A program made the translations under genes and the position numbers. A stretch of DNA of 64,000 nt from Pyrinomonadaceae bacterium (GTDB taxonomy: Bacteria; Acidobacteriota; Blastocatellia; Pyrinomonadales; Pyrinomonadaceae): NCBI GenBank assembly GCA_030841085.1, contig JAVEDP010000036.1, forward strand, positions 124,001 through 188,000, read 5' to 3'. How positions within the stretch are numbered: the stretch's first letter is position 1; the number at the start of each line of letters is the position of its first letter. Positions 9,337 through 17,851 of the stretch are shown in pieces. The notes below the pieces were generated by a model that was given only the letters and a program-made list of their open reading frames with translations, had not been told where the DNA came from and ran no database searches.

Positions 9337-10410
9337 CTACGATGCCAGCTGTTTCTTGATGAGATCAACGACTGCCTGACGCGGCATTGTAAAATTGAAA
9401 ATAATCTTTTTTCCGTTGGGCGAGGCAGTAGTGTTTTTAAGTAGTATTTCTTCATCTTTTCCCGCGCGTGATTGCGCGCCAATCATTAGAGCGGCGTTGA
9501 AACCCCTCGCCAACACGCGCGCGCTGTCTTCCGAGGATGCTTCTGATTCGACTGAGGCTAGCACTTCCGATTCGCCTTGCTTGATGGTGAACACAACTTT
9601 GGTCCCCGGGTTGTCCTTATCGATTGGCTTAAGGTAAACCAGAAAACCACTGTCGTTTAGCGCGGCGATCATGCGTCCAAACAGATCGATCAGATTTTGG
9701 TCGCCTTCCTTCTTGGTAAACTTGGGATCCTTCAACTTGCCGTCCTTATCAAGTTCAGCCTCAATTACAATCTCGAACGGCTTGTTCAAATCGAGCTGGC
9801 CTTTGTTCTTCAGATCGTTCGCATAGATCGCGAAATCCTTTAGGGCCTTCTTGTTGATTTCGTTTTCTTTCGGCAACTCGAGATTGTTCTTTGCCGCCGT
9901 CTTTTCCAACTCTTTCTGAGCTTCTTCCGGCGTCAGCGTTGCGGGGCTCGGACTCGCAGACGGCTTGGGGCTCGCTTTCGCAATTCCGGCTGACGAAGGT
10001 GAAGCGAGCGGATTCGGCGACGCGGTGAAGTCGGGCGAAGGACTCGGCGACGGTTCGGGAGTGCTGACCTTAATCGCCGGCGCTTGCGAAACGAACTGTG
10101 GTGGCGCAACCGGCGGAAACTGCTGCGGTTGTTGATCGAGCGCGAAGTAGCCCTCGGGGTAATGAAACTTCTCGCCCGTCAATTCCACGATCTGTACCTC
10201 GTCGCCAATGTCGGTCCGCGCGTACGGCTTGTCGACAAAGTTCGTATCGGCGATCAAGCTCGCCAAATTGAAAGCGTCCCGAAACGCGGGCACATACATC
10301 AGACAGGCAATCCCGAGCAGGTGCGCGACCAGTGAACCACCCAGCAGCCGCAAAATAATGGGCCAGCGGAGTTCGTCGTTAACTTCAAAATTTGCGAATA
10401 GCTCTGCCAT
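9337..10410 (-). CDS. Membrane-anchored protein with Pro/Ser-rich linker, TonB-like layout
   Basis: Not assigned to a named family. The 357 residues comprise a short cytoplasmic tail, one membrane segment (about 22-45, LLGGSLVAHLLGIACLMYVP), a Pro/Ser/Ala-rich linker (about 110-165, with PEPSPSPSP and PKPSASPSP), a charged helix, and a soluble domain from about 190 containing FEIVIEAELDKDGKLKDPKF. That pattern (one N-terminal anchor, extended linker, small C-terminal domain with a conserved partial beta-hairpin) matches TonB/TolA-type periplasm-spanning proteins, but the classical TonB YP box is absent. It lies just upstream of secA on the same strand. Confidence 0.7.
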   Translation of the reverse strand: MAELFANFEVNDELRWPIILRLLGGSLVAHLLGIACLMYVPAFRDAFNLASLIADTNFVDKPYARTDIGDEVQIVELTGEKFHYPEGYFALDQQPQQFPPVAPPQFVSQAPAIKVSTPEPSPSPSPDFTASPNPLASPSSAGIAKASPKPSASPSPATLTPEEAQKELEKTAAKNNLELPKENEINKKALKDFAIYANDLKNKGQLDLNKPFEIVIEAELDKDGKLKDPKFTKKEGDQNLIDLFGRMIAALNDSGFLVYLKPIDKDNPGTKVVFTIKQGESEVLASVESEASSEDSARVLARGFNAALMIGAQSRAGKDEEILLKNTTASPNGKKIIFNFTMPRQAVVDLIKKQLAS

Positions 10411-10567
10411 TTTCCAATAGAAACGTCGTTGTCCGGCGTCCAGTTCCTTTTAGACGGGCCGCCGGAGCAATCAGTTGCGAGTCGCGTCCACAATTGAAAC
10501 GTATACGGTAGCACTTTGGCCCGCAAGTGCCCAAAGTGTGCGATTTTCATGTGGTGGGCAAGTTTGA

Positions 10568-10625
10568 TGTCCGATAAGCTTTTAGCTGTCGTAACGCCGC
10601 GACAAACCCAAAAGTTTATTGGACA
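10568..10625. repeat. Dispersed palindromic repeat, family P2, copy 1
   Basis: TGTCCGATAAGCTTTTAGCT and the facing AAAGTTTATTGGACA form a long hairpin with TAACGCCG-type loop sequence. A better-matched copy lies at 23603-23658. It is placed in the divergent gap between the TonB-like gene and the helicase. The rest of the 10411-10703 gap shows only a plain AT-poor leader. Confidence 0.75.
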
Positions 10626-10703
10626 GATGGAATGAAACTTAACGCACCGCCGATTTCGTCGCGGCGGCGTAGTGACTAAAAGACAGCATCGTGTTGGAGT
10701 AGA

Positions 10704-11576
10704 ATGCGCGCAATGCGACCAGGCGACAATTCAAGAGGCGGCCGACGCAGCAAGCGATTCGCGGACAAGGACAACAATCGCCGGCGTCAGGCGCGCGAAG
10801 ACCCGGCACAACAGTCCGGCGCGTCCGACGACAACAAGGCCCAAGCCCGTTTGCGTGAAGCGCGCCAACTGCTGGCCGGTATTGGCACGCCGCCCGTTCA
10901 ACCTTTTAGGCCGGATCGTTTTCAGCTCGACGCTTTGGCCGCCCTCGAATTTGAAGATGTGCTGGTGACGGCGCCGACAGGCAGCGGCAAAACGTGGATT
11001 GCACGCGAAGAAATTCGGCGCTTGCTCGCGGCTGGACGGCGCGCCTGGTACACGACGCCGCTGAAAGCATTGACTAACTCGAAGTACCAGGAGTTCAGCG
11101 AGGAGTTTGGCGCGGCGCAGGTAGGAATTCTTACGGGCGATCGCAAAGAAAATACTGACGCGCCTTTGATCGTGGGCACGACCGAGATTTTTCGCAATCA
11201 GTTGTTTGACTCTTTGCGCGGTGGCAACGATGTCGATGCGGATCTGGTCGTGCTCGATGAAGCGCACTATCTCGCTGATGAAGATCGCGGGCATGTTTGG
11301 GAAGAGGCGATCATTCTGACGCCGCCGCGCATTCGTTTGCTGTTGTTGTCGGCGACGATCGGCAACGCGGAACAATTTGCGGCTTGGATTGAAGAGGTGC
11401 GCGGCGTGCGCTGCGGAGTGATAACACGTCCGGGCGCGCGTCCGGTGCCGTTGCGTGCGGCGATGCTGCTACCGGACAAGCGACTGCTGGCGCTGGTGAA
11501 TGAACACGGAAAGTTGAATCCGGAGATAGCGGCGCTGATGGGAAGTCAAAAGGAAAAAGGAAAAAGGCAAAGGTGA
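10704..11576 (+). CDS. Ski2-like DEAD/DEAH helicase, N-terminal half (split gene)
   Basis: First RecA-like domain of a superfamily 2 helicase. Motif I is TAPTGSGKTWIARE, motif Ia TTPLKALTNSKY, motif II DEAHYLADEDRGHVWEE (the Ski2/Mtr4 style) and motif III LLSATIGNAEQF. A basic, low-complexity N-terminal 45 residues precedes it. The helicase sequence runs to about residue 280 (IAALMG). The last ten codons (SQKEKGKRQR) come from the left arm of a repeat element, then TGA. The second RecA domain continues in the same frame at 12084. It is known from the family that both RecA domains are needed for activity, so this half alone is probably inactive. Confidence 0.85.
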   Translation: MRAMRPGDNSRGGRRSKRFADKDNNRRRQAREDPAQQSGASDDNKAQARLREARQLLAGIGTPPVQPFRPDRFQLDALAALEFEDVLVTAPTGSGKTWIAREEIRRLLAAGRRAWYTTPLKALTNSKYQEFSEEFGAAQVGILTGDRKENTDAPLIVGTTEIFRNQLFDSLRGGNDVDADLVVLDEAHYLADEDRGHVWEEAIILTPPRIRLLLLSATIGNAEQFAAWIEEVRGVRCGVITRPGARPVPLRAAMLLPDKRLLALVNEHGKLNPEIAALMGSQKEKGKRQR

Positions 11577-12083
11577 GGAAAGCAAGGAATAGAGAGCGGC
11601 TTGGGAAATGAAGAGATAGAGCTACGCATAGGATAGAAGAAGAAGTATGGGAAGGGCGGAACGACATGAAAGACATTAGAGAGCGCACTTTCGACTTTGC
11701 CCTCAGAATAATTAAGTTGTGTCAGCAATTGGAGGAAGAAGGTGGGGTAAGTCGAACGCTTGGCTGGCAACTGTTGCGGTCCGGAACATCGATCGGGGCA
11801 AATGTTGAGGAGGCGCAAGCGGGCCAAAGTAAGCTGGACTTCATTAGTAAGAACGCGATCGCGTTAAAAGAGGCACGCGAGACAATTTACTGGTTGCGGT
11901 TAGTGGGGGCTTCAAATGCAATTCGAAAAGAGCGTTTATCTCCACTTCTAGGCGAGGCAGACGAACTTGCTCGAATAATCGGTGCCATCATTGTCTCGGC
12001 GAAGAGAGGAAAAAAATAAACGCGGAATAGGGGAAAGCGTTCGTGTCCTATCCTTTTGCCTTTTTCCTTTTGCCATTTTCCTT
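11546..12083 (+). mobile_element. Intervening-sequence-like element inside the helicase gene
   Basis: The element is bounded by facing purine/pyrimidine arms: AAAAGGAAAAAGGAAAAAGG near 11549-11568, and TTTTGCCTTTTTCCTTTTGC near 12053-12072. Between them lies the four-helix-bundle gene 11666-12019. The helicase frame is the same on both sides. The interval 11544-12083 is 540 nt, a multiple of three, so exact removal would rejoin residues 1-280 with the C-terminal half. This layout (stem enclosing a TIGR02436-type gene) is that of 23S rRNA intervening sequences, here in a protein gene. Confidence 0.75.
11666..12019 (+). CDS. Four-helix-bundle protein, 23S rRNA intervening-sequence (IVS) family
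   Basis: The 117 residues match the IVS/S23 (TIGR02436) pattern: an N-terminal FDFALRIIKLCQQLEEEGG, then LLRSGTSIGANVEEAQAGQS (the family hallmark), then ALKEARETIYWLRLV. These proteins form pentameric four-helix bundles related to the Avd accessory protein of diversity-generating retroelements and are often encoded inside rRNA insertions. No molecular function is established. Here the gene sits between inverted repeat arms within a helicase gene. No reverse transcriptase is present in the window. The ATG is preceded by GGAAGGGCGGAACGAC. Its reading frame differs from that of the helicase halves. Confidence 0.9.
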   Translation: MKDIRERTFDFALRIIKLCQQLEEEGGVSRTLGWQLLRSGTSIGANVEEAQAGQSKLDFISKNAIALKEARETIYWLRLVGASNAIRKERLSPLLGEADELARIIGAIIVSAKRGKK

Positions 12084-13949
12084 ATGAAACTCAGCATGCC
12101 AGAGATGCCGCCCGCAACTTTGCTAACGGCACTCGGAAGTTACAACCTCTTGCCTGCGATCGTGTTCTTGCCGACGCGACGCCGTTGCGATCAAGCGGCG
12201 TCAGAAGCAGCCTTCCTGCGCCGCGACCCAAGCGATCCGCGGCGCGAGCAACGGCGCGACCTGCTGCGCAGCTTTGTCGAACAGTATCCCGAGATTCGCA
12301 GCCATCGCCATTGGGAAACAATCGTGCGAGGTGGTGTCGCCGCCCATCACGCGGGCCATATGCCTGCGTGGAAGTTAGTTATCGAAAAGATGATGAGCGC
12401 GGGATTCCTTGATGCCATCTTCGCGACCGCCACCGTTGCCGCGGGAGTTGATTTTCCGGCACGCACGGTCGTGCTAAGCGGCGCCGAAGCGCGCACTGGA
12501 AACGGGTGGCGACAATTGACCGCTTCCGAGCTGCAGCAGATGACCGGACGCGCCGGCCGGCGTGGACGCGACAATGTCGGTTTCATCGTTGCGGCTCCGG
12601 GTCTGCATCAGGATCCGGAAAGAATCGCGACGCTGTTGCGATCGCCGCCCGATCCGTTGGTCAGTCAGTTTCGCGCGACTTACAACACGCTGCTCAATCT
12701 GCTGGATGCTTACGGAAACTTTGCGCAGGTGCGCGAGATCGCCGAGAAGAGCTTTGCGCATCGCGAAGCCGCGGGCCAAATTATCGCGCTGGAAAAAGTA
12801 ATCGTCGAAACGGGCCAGCGGATCGAGTTGAAATTGCGCGAAGCGAATTGCGAGCTGTCCGTTAACGACGTGAGGGGATTTGAAAGATTGGTGAGCGCTC
12901 GCACGCAATTGCTCGATTCGAAACCACAATCTCGCGCGGAAGTCCTTCATCGCTGGCTGGACGAAGTGGTCCAGTCGGGACGGGTCGTTGCGATTGGGCG
13001 AAGTGGCAAACGGCTGGTAATGGTGACTGAGAAGCGCGACGGAAATGTGCGCGGGTTGCGCGAAGACGGACGCAGCGCGAGTTTTGCTCTCGAACGCATC
13101 GGCCGTGTCTATTCGCCATTTTATCGTCTGAAAGAAGAACTGATCGAAGAAGCGTTTGAAGAAATTCGCCGCCGCGGAAAAGAGCTTGTGATTGCTGAAC
13201 CGCGTTTGCGCGATGCACAGGACGAAGAAAGCGGCGCGCTCAACCTGCTGGACGAGTTGATCGACAAAATCATTCCGCCCGAAATCATAGAGCAGAAGCG
13301 GCAGAGTTGCGCCGAGGCGCTTTGGGGACTGCTCAGCGCCGCAGAAGATCTCGAGCGGGCGACTCGTCGTACCGAGAACATTCGAGAACAAGTTTGGCAG
13401 CCATTCGCTCAACGGGCGCGCGTTTTGTCGTCATTTGGTTATCTCGACTTCGAAGCGGAAAAAGTAACGGAGCGCGGAAGTTGGCTGGCGGATTTGCATA
13501 TCGATCGGCCATTGATAATCGGCGAGGCCCTGCAAGCTGGGCTGTTCACCTCGCTCGATTTTGTCCGCACCGCTGCAATCGTCGCTGCGCTGACGGCCGA
13601 TGATGACCGGGATTATGGCGCGCTGGAATTGGAAGACGCATTGGTGAATAGTCTGGCGCAGTTTGAGGAAATCGGGTTTCGCGTTTCTTCGGAAGAGTGG
13701 AAGGCCGGCGTTGAGCCTACGCCGGAACTAAATTTTTCTGCTGCAGCGACTGCCGCGCGTTGGGCCAGTGGGACCGAATGGACCACGTTGGTGCGGGAGA
13801 CGCGCGCCGAAGAAGGCGATCTGTTTCGCATGCTGTCGCGCACCGGCGAGGCACTATTGCAGGTTGCCGGCCTGCGGAAAGCGCATCCTGAAGCCGCGCG
13901 CATCTCCGCGATTGCCGCGGATGCAATTCTGCGCGAGCCGGTGAGATAG
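12084..13949 (+). CDS. Ski2-like helicase, C-terminal half (split gene)
   Basis: Second RecA domain and accessory region of the helicase begun at 10704. It contains NLLPAIVFLPTRRRCDQAA, VAAHHAGHMPAWK (motif IV/Va region), TATVAAGVDFPARTVVL and motif VI QMTGRAGRRGRD, then a long helical C-terminal part (about residues 200-620) with the Ski2-type arch/ratchet composition. The ATG at 12084 is the first codon after the repeat arm and has no clear ribosome site. The open frame reaches back to 11982, but those codons are element sequence. It may be made by re-initiation or be a remnant. Joined to the first half it would give about 901 residues. Confidence 0.8.
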   Translation: MKLSMPEMPPATLLTALGSYNLLPAIVFLPTRRRCDQAASEAAFLRRDPSDPRREQRRDLLRSFVEQYPEIRSHRHWETIVRGGVAAHHAGHMPAWKLVIEKMMSAGFLDAIFATATVAAGVDFPARTVVLSGAEARTGNGWRQLTASELQQMTGRAGRRGRDNVGFIVAAPGLHQDPERIATLLRSPPDPLVSQFRATYNTLLNLLDAYGNFAQVREIAEKSFAHREAAGQIIALEKVIVETGQRIELKLREANCELSVNDVRGFERLVSARTQLLDSKPQSRAEVLHRWLDEVVQSGRVVAIGRSGKRLVMVTEKRDGNVRGLREDGRSASFALERIGRVYSPFYRLKEELIEEAFEEIRRRGKELVIAEPRLRDAQDEESGALNLLDELIDKIIPPEIIEQKRQSCAEALWGLLSAAEDLERATRRTENIREQVWQPFAQRARVLSSFGYLDFEAEKVTERGSWLADLHIDRPLIIGEALQAGLFTSLDFVRTAAIVAALTADDDRDYGALELEDALVNSLAQFEEIGFRVSSEEWKAGVEPTPELNFSAAATAARWASGTEWTTLVRETRAEEGDLFRMLSRTGEALLQVAGLRKAHPEAARISAIAADAILREPVR

Positions 13950-13964
13950 AAGTGGAAGTGCAGC

Positions 13965-14162
13965 TTCGGCTTTGCCGTCTGATGTGCGGCGGTGGCTATG
14001 CCCCGCCGTAGAGGTGCCTTGTACAATTTGGGCTATGCCCTGGTGCGGCCTTTGGCCTAATAAGTCCGAATGCCAAGTCGGGATCAAGGGCATAGCCCGG
14101 GAATAACCTAGCCGCTGTCGGCGGGGCATAGCCACCGCCGCACATCAGACGGCAAAGCCGAA
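13965..14162. repeat. 198-bp element with 44-bp perfect inverted arms
   Basis: Bases 13965-14008 are the exact reverse complement of 14119-14162 (44 of 44). Nested inside, GGGCTATGCCCT (14030) faces AGGGCATAGCCC (14087), so the whole would fold as a two-tier hairpin. It lies between the helicase stop and an MFS gene and carries no open frame of note. The perfect arms suggest recent insertion or active correction. Confidence 0.9.
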
Positions 14163-14212
14163 CTTGACGTGGCCAGCGACTCTTGAGGGAACGCTGGTAG
14201 CTCGCTAACTAT

Positions 14213-15823
14213 ATGGCGAATGTGATCAAAGGGCCCTGCGACGAAGCAATCATCCTGTCGCGTAAATCTGCCGCGCCCTGCGCCAAAGGCCAGGAGCGTT
14301 GGATTCTGGCGGCAACCATTCTGGCCTCAAGCATGGCCTTCATCGACGGCACAGTCGTCAACGTCGCGCTGCCATCTCTACAACAAAATCTACAAGCGAC
14401 CGCGATTGGCGTGCAGTGGGTCGTCGAAGCCTATTCACTATTTCTTTCGGCGCTGTTGTTGGTTGGCGGATCGCTGGGTGATCACTACGGGCGCAAACGA
14501 ATCTTCTTGATTGGAGTTGTAGTCTTTGCGATCGCCTCGGCCTGGTGCGGCATCGCGCCGGACATCAACCACTTGATTATCGCACGCGCCGTGCAGGGTA
14601 TCGGCGGCGCGTTGTTGGTTCCGGGCAGTCTTGCGATCATTAGCGCCTCATTTTCAGAAGAGAAACGAGGGAAGGCGATTGGTACCTGGTCAGGCTTTTC
14701 CGCGATTACGACGGCCATTGGTCCCGTGCTGGGCGGCTGGCTGGTCCAACATGTTTCCTGGCGCGCGGTGTTCTATCTCAATCTTCCAATAGCCGCGGCG
14801 GTCGTCCTGATTTCGTTGTGGCATGTTCCGGAAAGCCGCGACCGAGAGACGACCGGGCGAATTGATTTGAAGGGCGCATTGCTCGCAACGATCGGATTGG
14901 GCGGCGTGGTCTTCGGCTTGATCGAATCGTCACGCGCCGGCTTTTTCGAATGGCGAGTTCTTGTCGCGACCGGCGCGGGCCTGCTTTCGTTAGCGGGGTT
15001 CGTGTTTGTCGAAACGCGCGTGAAGTCGCCGATGCTGCCGTTGAAGCTGTTTCGTTCGCGAAACTTTTCCGGCACTAACATCCTCACGCTTTTACTTTAC
15101 TTTGCGCTGGGGGGCGCGCTTTTTTTCCTGACTCTCAACCTGATTCAGGTGCAGGGCTTTTCGCCTACGGCTGCGGGCGCGGCCTTTTTGCCGTTCGTAT
15201 TCATCATGTTTGGGCTTTCGCGTTGGTCCGGGGGATTGGTCGCGCGGTTCGGTCCGCGACTGCCGTTGTTGGTTGGACCAACAATCGCGGCCGCGGGCTT
15301 TGCGCTTTTTTCAATTCCGGGTACTGGCGCACATTACTGGTCAGGTTTTTTTCCGGGCGTGGTGGTGTTGGGCCTCGGCATGGCAATCAGCGTGGCGCCG
15401 CTGACTACGACCATCATGAGCTCGGTGCCCCAGTCACAGGCGGGCGTAGCTTCCGGAATAAATAACGCTGTCTCTCGCACCGCCGGCTTGCTCGCGATCG
15501 CTGTGCTCGGCGTCGTCATGCTGCAAGTGTTTAGCAGTGGACTTAAAAATCGCCTGGCTTCGCTCAATATTTCAGATCAAACCCGCAATGGGATTTACGA
15601 GCAGCGTATCAAGCTGGGCGGCATTAATGTCGAGGAAGCCACAGCCCATCCTTCAGGGCAAGCACCAACGAATGAAGAAGCGAACAGGCAAGCTATTGAA
15701 CAGGCAATCAAAGACTCGTTCGTTTCGGGCTTCCGGACCATTATGTTGATCGCCGCAGCCATGGCCCTGGCCAGCACATTCAGCACCTGGCTATTGCTCG
15801 AAAAATCTTCCACAAAACACTAG
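14213..15823 (+). CDS. MFS drug exporter, DHA2 (EmrB/QacA) family
   Basis: Proton-driven multidrug efflux protein of the inner membrane. The 536 residues carry about 14 hydrophobic segments. Signature parts are MAFIDGTVVNVALPSLQQNL in segment 1, the loop 2-3 motif A GDHYGRKRIF, motif B-like ARAVQGIGGALLVPGSLAII and motif C AIGPVLGGWLVQ in segment 5. A hydrophilic stretch near the end (about 440-500, with HPSGQAPTNEEAN) lies between the last two segments. The ATG is at 14213. The transcript starts 50 nt after the large palindrome; there is no partner membrane-fusion gene. Confidence 0.92.
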   Translation: MANVIKGPCDEAIILSRKSAAPCAKGQERWILAATILASSMAFIDGTVVNVALPSLQQNLQATAIGVQWVVEAYSLFLSALLLVGGSLGDHYGRKRIFLIGVVVFAIASAWCGIAPDINHLIIARAVQGIGGALLVPGSLAIISASFSEEKRGKAIGTWSGFSAITTAIGPVLGGWLVQHVSWRAVFYLNLPIAAAVVLISLWHVPESRDRETTGRIDLKGALLATIGLGGVVFGLIESSRAGFFEWRVLVATGAGLLSLAGFVFVETRVKSPMLPLKLFRSRNFSGTNILTLLLYFALGGALFFLTLNLIQVQGFSPTAAGAAFLPFVFIMFGLSRWSGGLVARFGPRLPLLVGPTIAAAGFALFSIPGTGAHYWSGFFPGVVVLGLGMAISVAPLTTTIMSSVPQSQAGVASGINNAVSRTAGLLAIAVLGVVMLQVFSSGLKNRLASLNISDQTRNGIYEQRIKLGGINVEEATAHPSGQAPTNEEANRQAIEQAIKDSFVSGFRTIMLIAAAMALASTFSTWLLLEKSSTKH

Positions 15824-16036
15824 AAGTCACCCTTCAAGATGAACGATCATCCGTACCCCTTTGCAACAAAAATGTGCTCGTTTTAGTACGTCACATCGAC
15901 GTGTCATAGACGCAATCGAATAGCAACTTCCGTAACTAAATCCCCATCTTACTCACGGTTTCCATTTCAAGTGCGTTGCAAAGTTCTTTGAAATTGGTTC
16001 CACCATGCGCAGCCCGATGTTTTAGTTATTAACCCT

Positions 16037-16054
16037 GATGGTCGTTGGACCATC
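16037..16054 (+). promoter_or_regulatory. Leader hairpin before the lytic transglycosylase
   Basis: GATGGTC-GTTG-GACCATC forms a perfect 7-bp stem with a 4-base loop, ending 8 nt before the GGAG ribosome site of the next gene. It could modulate translation. No known riboswitch pattern was recognised in the 250-nt leader (15824-16074). Confidence 0.4.
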
Positions 16055-16074
16055 GCTCACATGGAGAATCACAA

Positions 16075-16740
16075 ATGAAGTTTCCCCAACAGTTTCCCCG
16101 TTTGCGTACTGCGCGAGTTCAGACTTTTCGCCTGGCCAAGTTTGCATCGTTTGCCATGATTTCTCTTTTCTTTCTGTCAAACTTCGCCGGCTTCCTTTTC
16201 AGTCCAGTATTCGCACCCGTAGTGAACGCCGTTACGCCGCAGGTCGAGACGATTCCTGAAGATATCCCGTTATCAGGTGATTGCGATCTTGATTGGATCA
16301 TCTATCGCGCCGGCGACCGCCAGGGTGTTGACCCTCGCTTTATTCATGCAGTGATCAAACAGGAGTCGCGCTACAACCCGAAAGCTGTTTCCGGTGTGGG
16401 CGCGCAGGGCCTGATGCAGATGATGCCCGCGACCGCCAAAAGATTTGGTCTGAAAGACCCATTCGATGCGGCTGCGAATGTCGAGGCCGGCACCAAGTAT
16501 TTGAAATTTCTTTTGAAGAGATTCAACGGCGATGTTTCGCTGGCGCTCGCCGGCTACAACGCTGGAGAAGGTTCAGTGGACAAGTACAAGGGCGTGCCGC
16601 CGTACAGTGAAACACAAAATTATGTGAAGAAAATCAGCGCAACTTACGGCAAAAGCTATCATCCGGTTTTGACACCTAACGATGCGCGGCTGGCGTTTGG
16701 TCTTTCGAATGAGAATGCGTACAGCAGCTCAGCGCTTTAA
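16075..16740 (+). CDS. Lytic transglycosylase (SLT domain)
   Basis: Cleaves the MurNAc-GlcNAc bond of peptidoglycan, leaving 1,6-anhydro ends. The 221-residue product has an N-terminal signal/anchor (about residues 18-45), then an SLT domain. The catalytic Glu is in HAVIKQESRYNPKAVS, followed by GAQGLMQMMPATAKRFG and ALAGYNAGEGSVDKY, the three classical blocks. The ATG at 16075 follows GGAG by 9 nt; an in-frame TTG at 16045 is less likely. It is periplasmic or outer-membrane facing. The last 25 residues are a poorly conserved tail. Confidence 0.92.
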   Translation: MKFPQQFPRLRTARVQTFRLAKFASFAMISLFFLSNFAGFLFSPVFAPVVNAVTPQVETIPEDIPLSGDCDLDWIIYRAGDRQGVDPRFIHAVIKQESRYNPKAVSGVGAQGLMQMMPATAKRFGLKDPFDAAANVEAGTKYLKFLLKRFNGDVSLALAGYNAGEGSVDKYKGVPPYSETQNYVKKISATYGKSYHPVLTPNDARLAFGLSNENAYSSSAL

Positions 16741-16750
16741 TTCGGCTTAT

Positions 16751-16851
16751 GTAGCATAGACTTTCAGTCTGTGCCGGCGCGGCATCATGGAAGCAAGGCG
16801 GTAAGCGAGGTTTCACTTAGCCAACAAAGCACTGACTAAAGTCCGTGCTAC
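16751..16851. repeat. Dispersed palindromic repeat, family P1, copy 2
   Basis: GTAGCATAGACTTTCAGTCT faces GACTAAAGTCCGTGCTAC across a ~55-nt centre. Same family as 2287-2343 and 36585-36642. It fills the gap between convergent genes ending at 16740 and 16856. Confidence 0.8.
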
Positions 16852-16855
16852 TTCC

Positions 16856-17458
16856 TCACTTGATTTCATCGAGCCGCGCTTTCGCTTCAACGATGTGTGC
16901 TCGCAAACGATCCATTTCGTCGATGGTGAACATCCCGGTTACACGATCGCAGATACCGATCGTTATCGACGCGGCTGTGCCACTGGCACGACTCTGGCGA
17001 AACACTTTGACCTCAAGGTCGCCCACGGTTCGGTAACGTGCCTCAAATCCCACCAGCTTGGTGACAGATTCATTTACCTTTGCCACAGACTCTAACGCCC
17101 GTAGCAGCCGATCAATCTCTTCATAGTCAACGAACGCCCGGTTGTCGCGAGGCGTTTCACCTTGCTCGCGTAACGCTATCACCAAACCCAGCGCTCGATC
17201 CCCGCCTGGCCGAGCTTCCTTGATCTCAACCGCATCGACGCGGATATCTGCGCCGCGCAGGTTGAAGGAGGCCACCTGGGTGAAGCCTTTGATTAAGACC
17301 TGTTCAAAGCGCGACTCAATAGCTTCCAGTTTTGTGCGGGGCTCGGCAGGCTCGCAGGCAACTTGATGCCGAAATTCGGGTCCTGGACGCTGGGCCAGAA
17401 CCGAACCGTAAGACGTCAGCAGTAACAAAATGAGAATGCCTGAACGCAGGAAGAACAT
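16856..17458 (-). CDS. Secreted protein of unknown function
   Basis: Not recognised. The 200 residues begin with a clear signal peptide (FFLRSGILILLLLTSYGSVL, cleavage near AQR). The mature part is mixed alpha/beta with two Cys far apart, a YEEIDRLLRALESVAKVNES helix, and a regular second half containing YRTVGDLEVKVFRQ and a closing amphipathic helix (DEMDRLRAHIVEAKARL). The ATG at 17458 is preferred because it starts the signal peptide and follows GGAGTTCGTTT; the frame is open further upstream. It is expected to be periplasmic. Confidence 0.75.
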   Translation of the reverse strand: MFFLRSGILILLLLTSYGSVLAQRPGPEFRHQVACEPAEPRTKLEAIESRFEQVLIKGFTQVASFNLRGADIRVDAVEIKEARPGGDRALGLVIALREQGETPRDNRAFVDYEEIDRLLRALESVAKVNESVTKLVGFEARYRTVGDLEVKVFRQSRASGTAASITIGICDRVTGMFTIDEMDRLRAHIVEAKARLDEIK

Positions 17459-17575
17459 AAACGAACTCCTTTTTTCGAAGTGCTGCCAACCTTCGTACAC
17501 TCAGCGCCGCCAACTCAGTTGCATTAGTTTGCGGTCGGATATTACAAACTATCGCGGCACATTCGCCAACTTTTC

Positions 17576-17699
17576 ACTGGGACCGCGCGCGTCTCGCCCG
17601 CAATGAGCGCGAAGCGCGAAAAGAGCTTGGGTACTCGTCTGCGTTCCTGGAAGGTGGCACCCGCCGCGCGCCGGCGGGCGAGACGCCAGCGGTCCCAGT
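17576..17699. repeat. Palindromic element, family P4
   Basis: The 26-nt arms 17576-17601 and 17674-17699 (ACTGGGACCGC...GTCTCGCCCGC against its complement) differ at two positions and enclose 72 nt with a smaller GCGCGAAGCGC hairpin. It lies in the gap 17459-17851, which holds nothing else recognised. Confidence 0.75.
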
Positions 17700-17851
17700 A
17701 AAGCGTCCAATAAAACCTTTGCGCCTAAGAATTCCGCGTTCCGAGCCGTTACTTTGGGAACGAACAGCGCCGTGCGGTCGTACTTGAGTGATGTTAAGAT
17801 AGCCTCGCCGTCGGAATAATCTGCGGTTTGGCGTTTGATAAGGAGTACATC

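Noticed and set aside
11666-12019. A diversity-generating retroelement (Avd-like gene)
   Set aside because: No reverse transcriptase and no template/variable repeat pair in the window; the sequence matches the IVS group better.
13965-14162. A CRISPR or phage attachment site
   Set aside because: Only one pair of facing arms and no direct repeats with spacers.
15824-16074. Cyclic-di-AMP-type riboswitch upstream of the lytic transglycosylase
   Set aside because: Such switches do control wall hydrolases elsewhere, but only one short hairpin (16037-16054) is seen and no conserved switch core.
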